Positions 11,392-20,649 of a stretch of DNA of 64,000 nt are shown here, one piece after another. The notes below the pieces were generated by a model. That model saw only the letters and a program-made list of their open reading frames with translations. It was not told where the DNA came from and made no database searches. Origin of the DNA: Geminocystis sp. NIES-3709 (GTDB lineage Bacteria; Cyanobacteriota; Cyanobacteriia; Cyanobacteriales; Cyanobacteriaceae); NCBI RefSeq assembly GCF_001548115.1, contig NZ_AP014821.1:3537262-3601261 (forward strand), written 5' to 3'. Both the position numbers and the translations under genes were made by a program. How positions within the stretch are numbered: position 1 is the first letter of the stretch; each line of letters starts with the position of its first letter.

Positions 11392-12183
11392 ATGTTTTAC
11401 CATAATGGACAATTAAAAGAAGGTAACTATATTGAGTTAGATATTTATGATTCTACTTGGTTGTATGGTGCAACAATTTTTACAACTTTAAGAGTTTATG
11501 AAAAGTCTCTTTTTCATCCTTTAACTAATTGGAATAGTCACTGCGATCGACTTAAATCTAGTATTATTGAATTTGGATGGATGATGCCACACTGGGAAAA
11601 AATAGAACAAGAAGCAACAGTTTTATTAGAACATTTTCCAGTCCTAAGAATCACTCTTTTTCCTGATGGTAAAGAATTAATTATCGGACGTAATTTGCCA
11701 TTAAATTTAGAAGAAAAACAAAAAAAAGGAGTAAAAGGTTTAGTTTCGATCGAGCCACAAATACAACGCTCTTTACCTTTACATAAAACAGGTAATTATT
11801 TAAGTCCTTGGTTAGCTTTACAACAGACACAAAAACAAGGTTATGATGAAGCAATATTAACGGATTTAAACCATAATTGGTTAGAAACCAGCACGGGAAA
11901 TTTATGGGGATATAAACGGGGAATTTGGTTTACTCCGGCTCTGGAAACAGGTATTTTACCCGGTATAGCTAGAAAAATGATCCTAGAAAAAGCAGATTTT
12001 CCTATAGAAATTAATCATTGGTCACAAACATTTGTGCAAGAGTTAGAAACGATCGTTTATAGTAATAGTGTGATGGAAATAATCCCTTTTAATACTATTA
12101 AAACAGGAGAAATCATCACAACATATAACGTTAATCATCCTAGTATTTTACTTTTAAAAAAAATTTATCATCGAGTTAAATAA
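11392..12183 (+). CDS. pabC: Aminotransferase class IV, 4-amino-4-deoxychorismate lyase-like
   Basis: A fold-type IV PLP enzyme of 263 residues. The N-terminal MFYHNGQL, the LYGATIFTTLRVYE segment and the C-terminal TSTGNLWGY/TPALETGILPGIAR block are diagnostic of the PabC/branched-chain aminotransferase fold. The probable PLP lysine is in LPLHKTGNYL near residue 132, and the LETSTGNL loop binds the cofactor phosphate. In folate synthesis PabC releases pyruvate from ADC to give p-aminobenzoate. The PabC assignment rather than D-amino-acid or branched-chain aminotransferase is from overall resemblance and moderate only. Confidence 0.75.
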   Translation: MFYHNGQLKEGNYIELDIYDSTWLYGATIFTTLRVYEKSLFHPLTNWNSHCDRLKSSIIEFGWMMPHWEKIEQEATVLLEHFPVLRITLFPDGKELIIGRNLPLNLEEKQKKGVKGLVSIEPQIQRSLPLHKTGNYLSPWLALQQTQKQGYDEAILTDLNHNWLETSTGNLWGYKRGIWFTPALETGILPGIARKMILEKADFPIEINHWSQTFVQELETIVYSNSVMEIIPFNTIKTGEIITTYNVNHPSILLLKKIYHRVK

Positions 12184-12206
12184 AAGCAAATTTAAACAAA
12201 GGATAT

Positions 12207-13388
12207 TTAATAACAAATTCCAGCATTTTCCCAACGTTTCAAGGCTTCCCCAAGACGATCGCAATCTGCAATTAAACTAAGACGCACATAACCTTCTCCC
12301 CCTTCTCCAAAAGCATTACCCGGAGTTACGACAACTCCCGTTTTTTGTAATAAATCGAGGGCAAAATCTGTGGAATTAGAGCTACGAGGAGCTTTCACCC
12401 ATAAATACATTGTCGCTTTAGAAGGTTTCATGCTCCATCCTAATTTACTTAACCCTTCAATGACGAAATCTCGCCGTTGTTGATACCTTTTTTGTACTGC
12501 ATGAATATAAGTATCAGGTAATTGTAAAGCAGTTTCAGCGGCCGCTTGAATCACACTAAAAATTCCGTAATCAAGATTAGTTTTAAGGGTGCGCAATCCT
12601 TGAATAATATCGCTGTTACCCACCACAAAACCCACACGCCAACCTGCCATGTTATAGGTTTTTGAGAGAGTGTGAAATTCTACCCCAATATCTTTTGCAC
12701 CTTCTATTTGTAATAAGCTAGTGGGTTCATATCCTTCAAAAGCTAATTCGGCATAAGCCAAATCATGAACTAGCATAATCTCATAGTGTTTTGCCCATGA
12801 GACCACTTCCTCAAAAAAGCTACGAGGAGCAGTAGCACTGGTAGGATTATTGGGATAGTTGAAATAGAGAATTTTGGCTTTTTGGGCAACATCTTCAGGA
12901 ATACTGCTTAAATCTAATACCCAATCTTGTTCTGCTTTTAGAATGGGTGCATAAATGTTGGCTCCGGCAATAGCTGGCCCTCGATAATGAGCTGGATAAG
13001 AGGGACTGGGAACAATAACGGTATCTCCGGGATTAATATAGGCTAAAGCTAAATGAGATAAGCCTTCTTTTGAACCTAATAGGGGTAATGCTTCACTATC
13101 GGCACTTAAATCTACTTGGTAACGTCTTTGATACCAATTGGCGATCGCTTGACGAAAATTAGCTGTACCTTCAAAGGGAGGATAACCGTGATATTTTGTG
13201 ACATTCAACGCCTTTTTTGCCGCTTCGATAACGGGTTCAGGAGTTGCTCCATCAGGATTACCCATACCTAAGTCAATTAAATCTAGGCCTTGTTCTCTGG
13301 CTTTGACTTTCAATTCATCTAAACGGGCAAAAACATAAGGTGGTAAAGCACTTAAGCGATCGGCACGATTAATCCAACTAATTTTCAT
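12207..13388 (-). CDS. Class I/II pyridoxal-phosphate aminotransferase
   Basis: A 393-residue fold-type I aminotransferase. The N-terminus (LPPYVFARLDELKVKAREQG, IDLGMGNPDGATPEPV) is characteristic of the AlaC/YfdZ and LL-diaminopimelate aminotransferase-like group. Other motifs are GSKEGLSHLALAYINPGD, YFNYPNNPTSA for cofactor binding and FHTLSKTYNMAGWRVGF near 240, whose Lys forms the Schiff base. NAFGEGGEGYVRLSL with the substrate-carboxylate Arg is near the end. Likely roles are alanine synthesis or another 2-oxoacid transamination; cyanobacteria normally have a separate DapL, so the exact substrate is uncertain. It is convergent with the pabC-like gene. Confidence 0.88.
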   Translation of the reverse strand: MKISWINRADRLSALPPYVFARLDELKVKAREQGLDLIDLGMGNPDGATPEPVIEAAKKALNVTKYHGYPPFEGTANFRQAIANWYQRRYQVDLSADSEALPLLGSKEGLSHLALAYINPGDTVIVPSPSYPAHYRGPAIAGANIYAPILKAEQDWVLDLSSIPEDVAQKAKILYFNYPNNPTSATAPRSFFEEVVSWAKHYEIMLVHDLAYAELAFEGYEPTSLLQIEGAKDIGVEFHTLSKTYNMAGWRVGFVVGNSDIIQGLRTLKTNLDYGIFSVIQAAAETALQLPDTYIHAVQKRYQQRRDFVIEGLSKLGWSMKPSKATMYLWVKAPRSSNSTDFALDLLQKTGVVVTPGNAFGEGGEGYVRLSLIADCDRLGEALKRWENAGICY

Positions 13389-13530
13389 GAGTAAATTTTA
13401 TCTCTAAAGCATCCAAAAAGTTGTTAACAAACTTCAAATATATCAATTTTAATTATTAAACTAAATAAAGACATTTTTCAGGTATAAACAACGAAGATAA
13501 CCCTTTATCCTACCATGATATTCGGTATTA

Positions 13531-13746
13531 ATGCAATATAATCAAAATTTGGAATTAAGAAATACAAAAACTTTGACGATTATTCGTGATAATTTAAAAA
13601 TTGATATGCTAAAAGGCTTGATAACTAAAGCTAAAGGAGAAACAAACAACATCACTGATTGGAGTAACCCTAACCATTCCTTGTTTTGTCTAGGATCACC
13701 TGAGTTCGATGTTAGAAACCTTATTATTTTTCCGAATCTATTTTAA
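13531..13746 (+). CDS. Hypothetical small ORF (71 aa)
   Basis: A 71-residue frame in the gap between two leftward genes, reading rightward and overlapping the 3' end of the FHA gene by 23 bp. The sequence is polar with a NITDWSNPNHSLFCLGSPEF segment that looks more protein-like than average, but I recognise no family. There is no clear ribosome binding site. It may be noncoding. Confidence 0.28.
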   Translation: MQYNQNLELRNTKTLTIIRDNLKIDMLKGLITKAKGETNNITDWSNPNHSLFCLGSPEFDVRNLIIFPNLF

Positions 13747-14278
13747 AACTAAAACGGATTTTTGCGATCGCAATTTCGTCTCCATGTTCGATGATTTCAG
13801 GGGTTGTAATACGAGCATTAAAACGATTATTACCTAATTTTTTAATAAAAATGCCATTAGTCGAGCCTAAATCTTTAATCATCCATTGTCCATTTTCCCA
13901 ATAAATTTCTCCATGTTGACGAGATACCGTTTCACCACCGACAAAATTCTCTAAGTCAATATCCACAGGGCCAGTATCAGGATCAAATATACCAATTAAA
14001 CTATAATTCTCGATCGAAAATTCAGCAATAGCGGGATTTGGCATTTTACAAATTAACTTAGCGATATGACTTCCTTCCACCCCAAAAGTATCAGGAATTG
14101 AGGAAGAAGGAGAAACTTCTATAGTGGCGGTAATTTCGTTTATGTCAGTTATTTCCGTTGAAGGAGTTAAAGAAGGCTCAATAGTTGTATTTATAGGCAG
14201 TTCAGCACCACAAGCATCACAAAACTCTAAACCATCAGAATTTTGATCGTAACCACAAACAGTACAAATAATAGTCAT
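13724..14278 (-). CDS. Zinc-ribbon plus FHA-domain protein
   Basis: A 184-residue protein starting MTIICTVCGYDQNSDGLEFC, with a four-Cys zinc ribbon (CxxC...CxxC, residues 5-23), a Ser/Thr/Pro-rich linker and a C-terminal FHA domain. The FHA core is intact: YSLIGIFDPDTGPVDIDL, ETVSRQHGEIYWENGQWM and DLGSTNGIFI. FHA domains bind phosphothreonine peptides, so a role in Ser/Thr kinase signalling is expected. I place the start at 14278; an upstream Met at 14311 only adds a non-conserved stretch. A second FHA protein lies 1.4 kb away on the same strand. Confidence 0.88.
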   Translation of the reverse strand: MTIICTVCGYDQNSDGLEFCDACGAELPINTTIEPSLTPSTEITDINEITATIEVSPSSSIPDTFGVEGSHIAKLICKMPNPAIAEFSIENYSLIGIFDPDTGPVDIDLENFVGGETVSRQHGEIYWENGQWMIKDLGSTNGIFIKKLGNNRFNARITTPEIIEHGDEIAIAKIRFSFKIDSEK

Positions 14279-14449
14279 GATTTTAATTAAAAATTGATAA
14301 CTAAGTATCAATCAAAATAGAGAAAATAATTATATATAGAATTTTTATGTAGTTTTTTTTAACAAGACAAAAGTAAATAAATATAGAGTTTTAAATACTT
14401 TTATTGTTAACAAGTAACCTTATGAACATATTTTTAGTTAACTTAATTT

Positions 14450-15179
14450 TTACATATTATTAGTGACAAAAGTTTTAATTCTTACCAGTGAATCATGATT
14501 TCTAACTCCTGTGATGTGAGAGGTATTATTAATAGTTTGAGGTAGATATTCTCTTAATTCTCTTGGTAATAGCATATCCCATTGTCCTTCAGCAAATATT
14601 AAAAGATTACTCATCATAATTAATCCTGTTATGGCAAATTGATAACTGCTAAACCAAGGCAAAAAACCGATACTAATCCCATGAACTATAGTCGCAATCA
14701 CAAAGGCTCTCGATCGCATTCCCCAAGCGGTTAATCCATAACCAATGGTGCTTAAAATTAGCCACAAGTGACACAAATGAGATAGGATGATTCCCCAATG
14801 ATAAACGATCGAACAATCTGTAATAATGATTCCGATAACCATTAAGGCAACCCATCCATATAATAACCAAGCAATTTTCTCCACCATCGTCCAAGAATGG
14901 GTTAGATTTATCATAATAATGATAGCGATTAAGGTAATAATAGACCAAAAAATAGCTTGATCTGTCCAATTAATGGATAAAAATTGAGCCCCCATAAAAA
15001 TAATACCTGCTACAACTCCCCATATCATCATAGCTTGATCAATACAAGTATAAATACCTGAAAGATGAATAAATTCTAAGAATTTAACCCTTAAACATCT
15101 CAGGGAAATTAACTGCTGTGAATTAAAAGATAATTGCTTTTTTTGTAAAATTGGTTGTTGAGGCTTAAAAAAACTCATT
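14450..15179 (-). CDS. Multi-pass membrane protein, unknown function
   Basis: About 242 residues with roughly six hydrophobic helices between residues 55 and 205 (for example MMIWGVVAGIIFMGAQFL, FWSIITLIAIIIMI, WLLYGWVALMVIGIIIT). A soluble basic N-terminus and a polar C-terminus flank them. I do not recognise a named family; it resembles conserved cyanobacterial membrane proteins of unknown role. The start at MSFFKPQQ is preferred over an upstream Met at 15220 that would add a low-complexity stretch. It lies between two FHA-domain genes on the same strand. Confidence 0.7.
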
Positions 15180-15339
15180 ATAAAGTTATATTTTGATATA
15201 TATATTAATATTTTTAACAAAAGTTAATATTATTTTAAAACATGAGAGGAAATAAAAGAGCGAAAGTTCTCATTTTTTTTGATGATTCTTCTTTTTTTTT
15301 CATTCAATTTTATTAAAAAAGATTACTCAGGTTTAACTC

Positions 15340-15479
15340 AGATCTTATATAAGTACAATAGTACTAAAAAGCAAAACGAGAAAAATCAATTTTAGGAGTT
15401 TTAAAATCAATTGTTGTCACTTTTCCTTCTTCCCTTTTACCTCTTATCACCTAGAATTTATGATAGAGTTGCAAGATCT
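15340..15479. repeat. MITE-like dispersed repeat, copy A (140 bp)
   Basis: The segment begins AGATCTTATATAAGTAC and ends GTTGCAAGATCT, so its ends form an imperfect inverted repeat starting AGATCTT. The centre has GAAAAATCAATTTTAGG followed by AGTTTTAAAATCAATT. Nearly the same 140 bp occurs inverted near 44838-44961, and the left half near 52077-52154. The element lies in the 460-bp gap at 15221-15680, in which no gene was seen. Small size, no coding capacity, inverted ends and multiple copies fit a miniature inverted-repeat element. Confidence 0.65.
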
Positions 15480-15680
15480 AAATAGAACAGGTTTTTCTAC
15501 AGTAGTTATGATAAATTCAAATAAACCTTAGAAGGTTTGGATTATAAAAATTACAAAAATTGAAAAATGAATTTGTGATAAATTAACCGTCTGCATTTAA
15601 CCTAACACCTAATACCTAACACTTTTTTCAAGGAATAATTTATGACACTCAAAGTAACAGAGTCATAAAACATAATTATT

Positions 15681-17801
15681 TTATGAGATAACCTCAAAAG
15701 GTAAACTAGGACAAAAAGTAATTATTTTTTCAGCTGAAAGTGAAGGAGTAAATAATATTCCTTGCATTTCTTCACAACCTAAATTAACAAGAATATCTCG
15801 TTGAGTTTCTGTACTTATACCCTCTGCTATTACTTTAACATTAAGAGCATTAGCCAAGCTAATTATACTGTAAATTAATGGTCTTTTCGGGGAATTGTCT
15901 TCTAAATTACTGGTAAGAGAATCTGAAATTTTTAAAGTAGAAAACTTAACTTTATTATTATCTAAGTCGCTAAATTTAGTAACATCGAAATCAAAGAGAG
16001 CAAAACTTACACCTATTTCATTTAATTTTACTAAATTTTCTTCTATTAATTTTAGATCAAATATCGATCGATCACAAATAATATCTAATTCCAAATTAAT
16101 TATATTTTTTTCTTTTATTATCTCCACTAAATATTTAACAAATTCACTATCACCCAAAGAAGAAAGAAGTATTTTAACACTAATTTTGGGAATAATAATA
16201 CCCGTCTCTTCCCATAATTTTATATCTTGATTAATACTTTCTAGCCACCAATGTATTAAATTTGGAGTTAACCCCATAGAGGAAGCTGTTGTTAATATCG
16301 ATATATCTGTTAAAGCTTCTTCCTCATTATCTTTCAAAGAAATACGACTATTCAAGTTAAAAAATTCCTGATTTTGAGTATTAACAATCGGATCATATTT
16401 TACCGATAAACTTTTGGCTTTTATAGCTTGAAAAACTAAATTTTCTAGGGATTTTTGCGGTTCAATAAGTTCTGAATTATAGTATTGATAACTGTTAATC
16501 GATTTTATATAACTTAACCGTAGAGCCTTGGAAGCATTATCTAATAATTCTTGAATATTTTTCCCATCTTGAGGATGAATACTTATTCCAAAATTAAGGG
16601 TAATTAAAAAACATTTATCTTCGATAGTCCAAACTTTATTAATATTCGCTAAAATATTTTTAATAACTCGATCGATCTTATCATGATTTTTAGCTTCTTC
16701 AATCATAATAATATACTCATCATCTGACCATTTTGCGATCGTATCACCAGCAGAAAGAGTATTTTTTATTTGTTTAATAAGATTATGTAAAAATTTATTT
16801 TCAGGATCAATATTCAAAAAAGAACTTATTTCTCGCCAATAATTAAGACGTAATTTAATAATAGCTAATTCTTCTTGTTTAATATGATTATGTCCCAAAG
16901 AAAGAGATAATTGTTCCATAAATAATCTTTTATTTGGCAAATTAGTGAGGGGATCATGATTAGTTTGAAACCTAATAATATCCTCAATCTTTTTCAATTC
17001 ATTAATATCTTGAACAGAAACAAATAAACATCTTTTTTTATTATAAATAATAGGGGTATATTTTACTAAAACAGAAACTAAACTATTATCTTTTTTTCGA
17101 TGAATAGACTCTCTAATACTAGAAATATGATAATTTTTTATAACATTAAAATCATGAGATATAACATCTTTATGTATAACAAATAAATCCTCTACTTTCA
17201 AACTAATAATATCTGAAAAAGGATAATCAACTATATTGCTATAAGTAGAGTTAGCCATTAACACTTGTTGAGTGTCTAAATCAATGATTAAAATGCCTTC
17301 AGAAATTAATTCAAATTTTTCTAAATCTTTATTTTCAATAACAGGTAAACTGAGATCTGTAGATTCAAATTCACTCATTTCTTCATTAAAAATAGAAATT
17401 TGTTCTTGAGAATTAAAACTAAAAAAAGTCTTAGTTTCTAAATTAACAATATCATATTTAGCTTTAACTTCTATCCCTCCAAAAAAAACTATATCTCCCG
17501 GTTTTAATAGATGGGAAAAACACTGTTTACCGTTAACATATATACCATTTGTGCTTCTATTCCCTTTCAAATCTCCATCCACAAGCCAAAAAATACTTTC
17601 TGATTGATGACTATCTTTTTGAGAAAAATAAGTTACTTTAATTAAACTGGCATGATTTCGAGAAATAACTCGATGATTAATAATAAAAGAATTAGTAGAA
17701 TTTCTCCCTATTGAATAGGTATTTTTATCCAGAAAAAAGTTTTTTTTCCAAGTTCCAGATTCTACTGCTAATATGTGTCTAATGGGATGATTACTATTCA
17801 T
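15681..17801 (-). CDS. FHA-PAS-GGDEF-EAL signalling protein with degenerate catalytic motifs
   Basis: A 706-residue protein. An N-terminal FHA domain (about 1-105) has SIGRNSTNSFIINHRVISRNH and KGNRSTNGIYVNG. A PAS domain (about 150-270) precedes a GGDEF domain (about 275-440) with NHDPLTNLPNKRLF, but the catalytic loop reads KWSDDEYIIM, so both glycines of GGDEF are lost. The C-terminal EAL domain (about 455-706) has YDPIVN and AEGIST and ends QGILFTPSL, but the EAL signature is replaced by SRISL and DDFG by FDFD. Both enzymatic activities are therefore probably lost; a c-di-GMP-binding or scaffold role coupled to phosphoprotein sensing is inferred. No membrane segment is seen. Confidence 0.88.
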   Translation of the reverse strand: MNSNHPIRHILAVESGTWKKNFFLDKNTYSIGRNSTNSFIINHRVISRNHASLIKVTYFSQKDSHQSESIFWLVDGDLKGNRSTNGIYVNGKQCFSHLLKPGDIVFFGGIEVKAKYDIVNLETKTFFSFNSQEQISIFNEEMSEFESTDLSLPVIENKDLEKFELISEGILIIDLDTQQVLMANSTYSNIVDYPFSDIISLKVEDLFVIHKDVISHDFNVIKNYHISSIRESIHRKKDNSLVSVLVKYTPIIYNKKRCLFVSVQDINELKKIEDIIRFQTNHDPLTNLPNKRLFMEQLSLSLGHNHIKQEELAIIKLRLNYWREISSFLNIDPENKFLHNLIKQIKNTLSAGDTIAKWSDDEYIIMIEEAKNHDKIDRVIKNILANINKVWTIEDKCFLITLNFGISIHPQDGKNIQELLDNASKALRLSYIKSINSYQYYNSELIEPQKSLENLVFQAIKAKSLSVKYDPIVNTQNQEFFNLNSRISLKDNEEEALTDISILTTASSMGLTPNLIHWWLESINQDIKLWEETGIIIPKISVKILLSSLGDSEFVKYLVEIIKEKNIINLELDIICDRSIFDLKLIEENLVKLNEIGVSFALFDFDVTKFSDLDNNKVKFSTLKISDSLTSNLEDNSPKRPLIYSIISLANALNVKVIAEGISTETQRDILVNLGCEEMQGILFTPSLSAEKIITFCPSLPFEVIS

Positions 17802-18076
17802 TAAATGTGGTCACCTTTTTTTCTCTACGCTTGATCAATTGCTGACTGCTATAATAGTGTTAATCATAAATCAAAACTCTTTAGCGATCCAGTCAAAAAT
17901 AAGAGAACATCACAATCATCCTATAAATCTGTCTGCAAATCCTTGAGATTATAGGCTTTGTTAACTAAATTGAGAATATTCTCTAGTTTAAAAAAAGTGT
18001 CGCAAAAAATATCAACATATATTTGTTAAAGATATTGATTTAAAAAATTAAACATTATCATTCAAAAGGGGATACG

Positions 18077-18796
18077 ATGGTAGTAAGTAATGTGAATGAG
18101 GTTTATAGAGTTTTGGAATGTCGCCCTGACAGTTATCAGGGATGGTATTATCAAGCTAACCAACTTAGAGAACGTAATTTGTCTCAAGATGCGTTATATA
18201 GTTATGAAAGAGCGATCGAGTATCATCCTGATGATTATTTTGCATGGTATTATCGAGGCAAAGTATTAGAAGAGTTAGAAAGATATGCCGAGGCAGTTGC
18301 CAGTTTGCAAGTAGCCTGTGATATTGAAAAAGATAATTACTGGTCGTGGTATGATCAAGGCTATATTTGGCAAAAAAAATTGGAAAATCATGTGGAAGCT
18401 ATCAAATGCTTTACAAAAGCCTTAAATAATAAACTGCAAGATTATTGGGCAACTTTTCGTCTCGGAAAATCTTATTATCATCACCAAAAATATCTCCAAG
18501 CCTTAGATTATTTCCAACAAGCCTTAAAAATTCGTCACCATGACTATTGGAGTTACTATTGGCAAGGAGAATGTCAGCAGAAATTAAAGCAGTGGGAAAA
18601 TGCCAAGAAAAGTTATCTACAGGCTTTAACCATTAAACCTAATGACTATTGGACATTACACCAAATCGCTACTATTTATCAAAGACAATGTTTATATCGA
18701 GATGCGATTATATACTATGAAAAACTGCAAGAAGTTTATGAGGTTGAGGAGGAGATAATTCGACAGCTAACTATTTGTTATCAGATTTTAGCTTAA
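18077..18796 (+). CDS. Tetratricopeptide repeat protein
   Basis: A 239-residue protein built almost entirely of about six TPR units. Each unit starts near a D(D/N)Y(F/W) signature (DDYFAWYYRGK, DNYWSWYDQGY, QDYWATFRLGK, HDYWSYYWQGE, NDYWTLHQIA) at spacings of 34-36 residues. The regular Trp/Tyr pattern is stronger than in generic TPRs and suggests either a shared aromatic ligand surface or recent internal duplication. TPRs mediate protein-protein contacts; the partner is unknown. The gene is followed 135 bp later by the Ppx/GppA gene on the same strand. Confidence 0.9.
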   Translation: MVVSNVNEVYRVLECRPDSYQGWYYQANQLRERNLSQDALYSYERAIEYHPDDYFAWYYRGKVLEELERYAEAVASLQVACDIEKDNYWSWYDQGYIWQKKLENHVEAIKCFTKALNNKLQDYWATFRLGKSYYHHQKYLQALDYFQQALKIRHHDYWSYYWQGECQQKLKQWENAKKSYLQALTIKPNDYWTLHQIATIYQRQCLYRDAIIYYEKLQEVYEVEEEIIRQLTICYQILA

Positions 18797-18931
18797 ATAT
18801 TTTATTCTCTGACTTCCTAGAAGTTGTCTATCTAAAAAGTTATTTTCTGTGAAAATATAAATGCTCGATCGACAGTGACTCAAACTGTAATAGTATTTTT
18901 AAAAGGCAACTTTATAAGAAGTAACAGATTT

Positions 18932-20563
18932 ATGGTAAGTATCTATAGCAGTGAGTTGGCAAAAAAAAGACCTTTAAAAGATTGTATTCTAGGTGCGATC
19001 GATATTGGTACAAACTCCATTCATATGGTAGTAGTGCAAATTAATGCTCAAATACCTTCTTTTAGTATCATCGCTAAAGAAAAGGATACCGTAAGATTAG
19101 GCGATCGAGATCATGAAACGGGAAATCTAACAAAAACAGCCATAAATCGTTCTTTAGCCGCCCTTAAACGCTGTAAACACCTAGCCCAAAGCCTTAAAGT
19201 AGATCAGATTATTGCCGTTGCTACCAGTGCGACAAGAGAAGCACCCAACGGTAAAGAATTTTTAAGACAGATAGAAGAAGAATTAGGTATAGTAGTTGAC
19301 TTGATTTCTGGGCAGGAAGAAGCTAGAAGAATTTACTTAGGAGTCTTATCTGGTATGGATTTTGGTGGGAAAGTTCATTCAGTCATTGATATTGGCGGAG
19401 GCTCAACGGAAATAATATTAGGAGATAGTAAAGAAACTAGATTTTTAAGTAGCACAAAAATAGGAGCAGTGCGTCTTACTCAAGATTTTATCCATACTGA
19501 TCCCATCAACTCCACAGAATTAATTGCTTTACAGGCTTATGTGAGAGGGATGTTAGAGCGCCCTGTGGAAGAATTTAAACACGCCCTTAAGATAGGGGAA
19601 AAACCGCTTTTTGTCGGCACATCTGGTACTTCAGAGGCTTTAGCCTTAATTCATGCCACTGAAAATCAGGGAGTTGAGCCTTTAACTCTTAATGGTTATC
19701 AAATTTCAAGACGTGAGATAGAAACTATTTTAAATAAACTAATCTTCATGAATTATAGCCAACGATCGACGTTAACAGGAATGTCTGAGCGTAGGGCAGA
19801 AATTATTATTGCTGGAGTCGTTATTTTAGTCGAAGCCATGAAAATGCTTGATATTGATTCTCTCACTATTTGTGAACGAGCATTAAGAGAAGGAGTTATA
19901 GTTGACTGGATGTTGCAAAATGGCTATATTGAAGATCGTCTTGCCTTTCAAGGAGAAGTTAGACCTCGAAATGTGTATAAAATTGCTCATAAATACGAGG
20001 TAGATTTACCTCATGCCGAAAAAATCGCCCATTTTGCCTTAAATATCTTTGATAGTACCAAAAATCAATTACACTGTTGGGGAGATTTAGAAAGAGAATA
20101 TCTTTGGTCAGCCACCATATTACATAATTCTGGTTTATATATTTCTCACTCTGCCCACCACAAACACTCCTACTATCTAATTCGCAATGCTGAGTTATTG
20201 GGTTTTAGTGAGATTGAAATAGAGTTAATTGCCCAAATTGCTCGTTATCATCGAAAAAGTAAACCCAAACGCAAACACGAAACTTATGCTTGTTTATCAG
20301 ATAATCATCGTAAAATTATCAAACAATTAAGTGCTATTCTTAGATTAGCTATTGCCCTCGATCGAAGACAAATTGGAGCAATAAAAAACTTAGAATGCAG
20401 ATATGATCAAGAATATAGACAATTGCATCTGTATTTAACCCCAACTCAACCGGATGATGATTGTGCTTTAGAATTATGGAATTTGGACTATAAAAAACCC
20501 ATTTTTGAGCAAGAATTTCAAGTAAAAGTATTAACAACCCTTCATCGATACATTAGTAAATAA
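18932..20563 (+). CDS. ppx: Ppx/GppA family exopolyphosphatase
   Basis: An ASKHA-fold phosphatase that removes phosphate from polyphosphate or pppGpp. The phosphate-binding loops are visible: GAIDIGTNSIHMVVV near the N-terminus, SATREAPNG, VIDIGGGSTEIILG and FVGTSGTSEALA. The C-terminal third holds an HD-like helical domain (LWSATILHNSGLYISHSAHH, YHRKSKPK) as in longer Ppx proteins. I start at ATG 18932, giving 543 residues; an upstream in-frame GTG at 18875 would add 19 residues before the conserved part. Polyphosphate rather than pppGpp as main substrate is inferred from length and cyanobacterial homologues. Confidence 0.92.
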   Translation: MVSIYSSELAKKRPLKDCILGAIDIGTNSIHMVVVQINAQIPSFSIIAKEKDTVRLGDRDHETGNLTKTAINRSLAALKRCKHLAQSLKVDQIIAVATSATREAPNGKEFLRQIEEELGIVVDLISGQEEARRIYLGVLSGMDFGGKVHSVIDIGGGSTEIILGDSKETRFLSSTKIGAVRLTQDFIHTDPINSTELIALQAYVRGMLERPVEEFKHALKIGEKPLFVGTSGTSEALALIHATENQGVEPLTLNGYQISRREIETILNKLIFMNYSQRSTLTGMSERRAEIIIAGVVILVEAMKMLDIDSLTICERALREGVIVDWMLQNGYIEDRLAFQGEVRPRNVYKIAHKYEVDLPHAEKIAHFALNIFDSTKNQLHCWGDLEREYLWSATILHNSGLYISHSAHHKHSYYLIRNAELLGFSEIEIELIAQIARYHRKSKPKRKHETYACLSDNHRKIIKQLSAILRLAIALDRRQIGAIKNLECRYDQEYRQLHLYLTPTQPDDDCALELWNLDYKKPIFEQEFQVKVLTTLHRYISK

Positions 20564-20649
20564 GAAACTCCTTATATCATGTTCGTTTAAATAGTTTTAA
20601 TATTTTCTCTCGTAAATACATAAAGAAGGTAGAAAGTTTTTATAACTAA

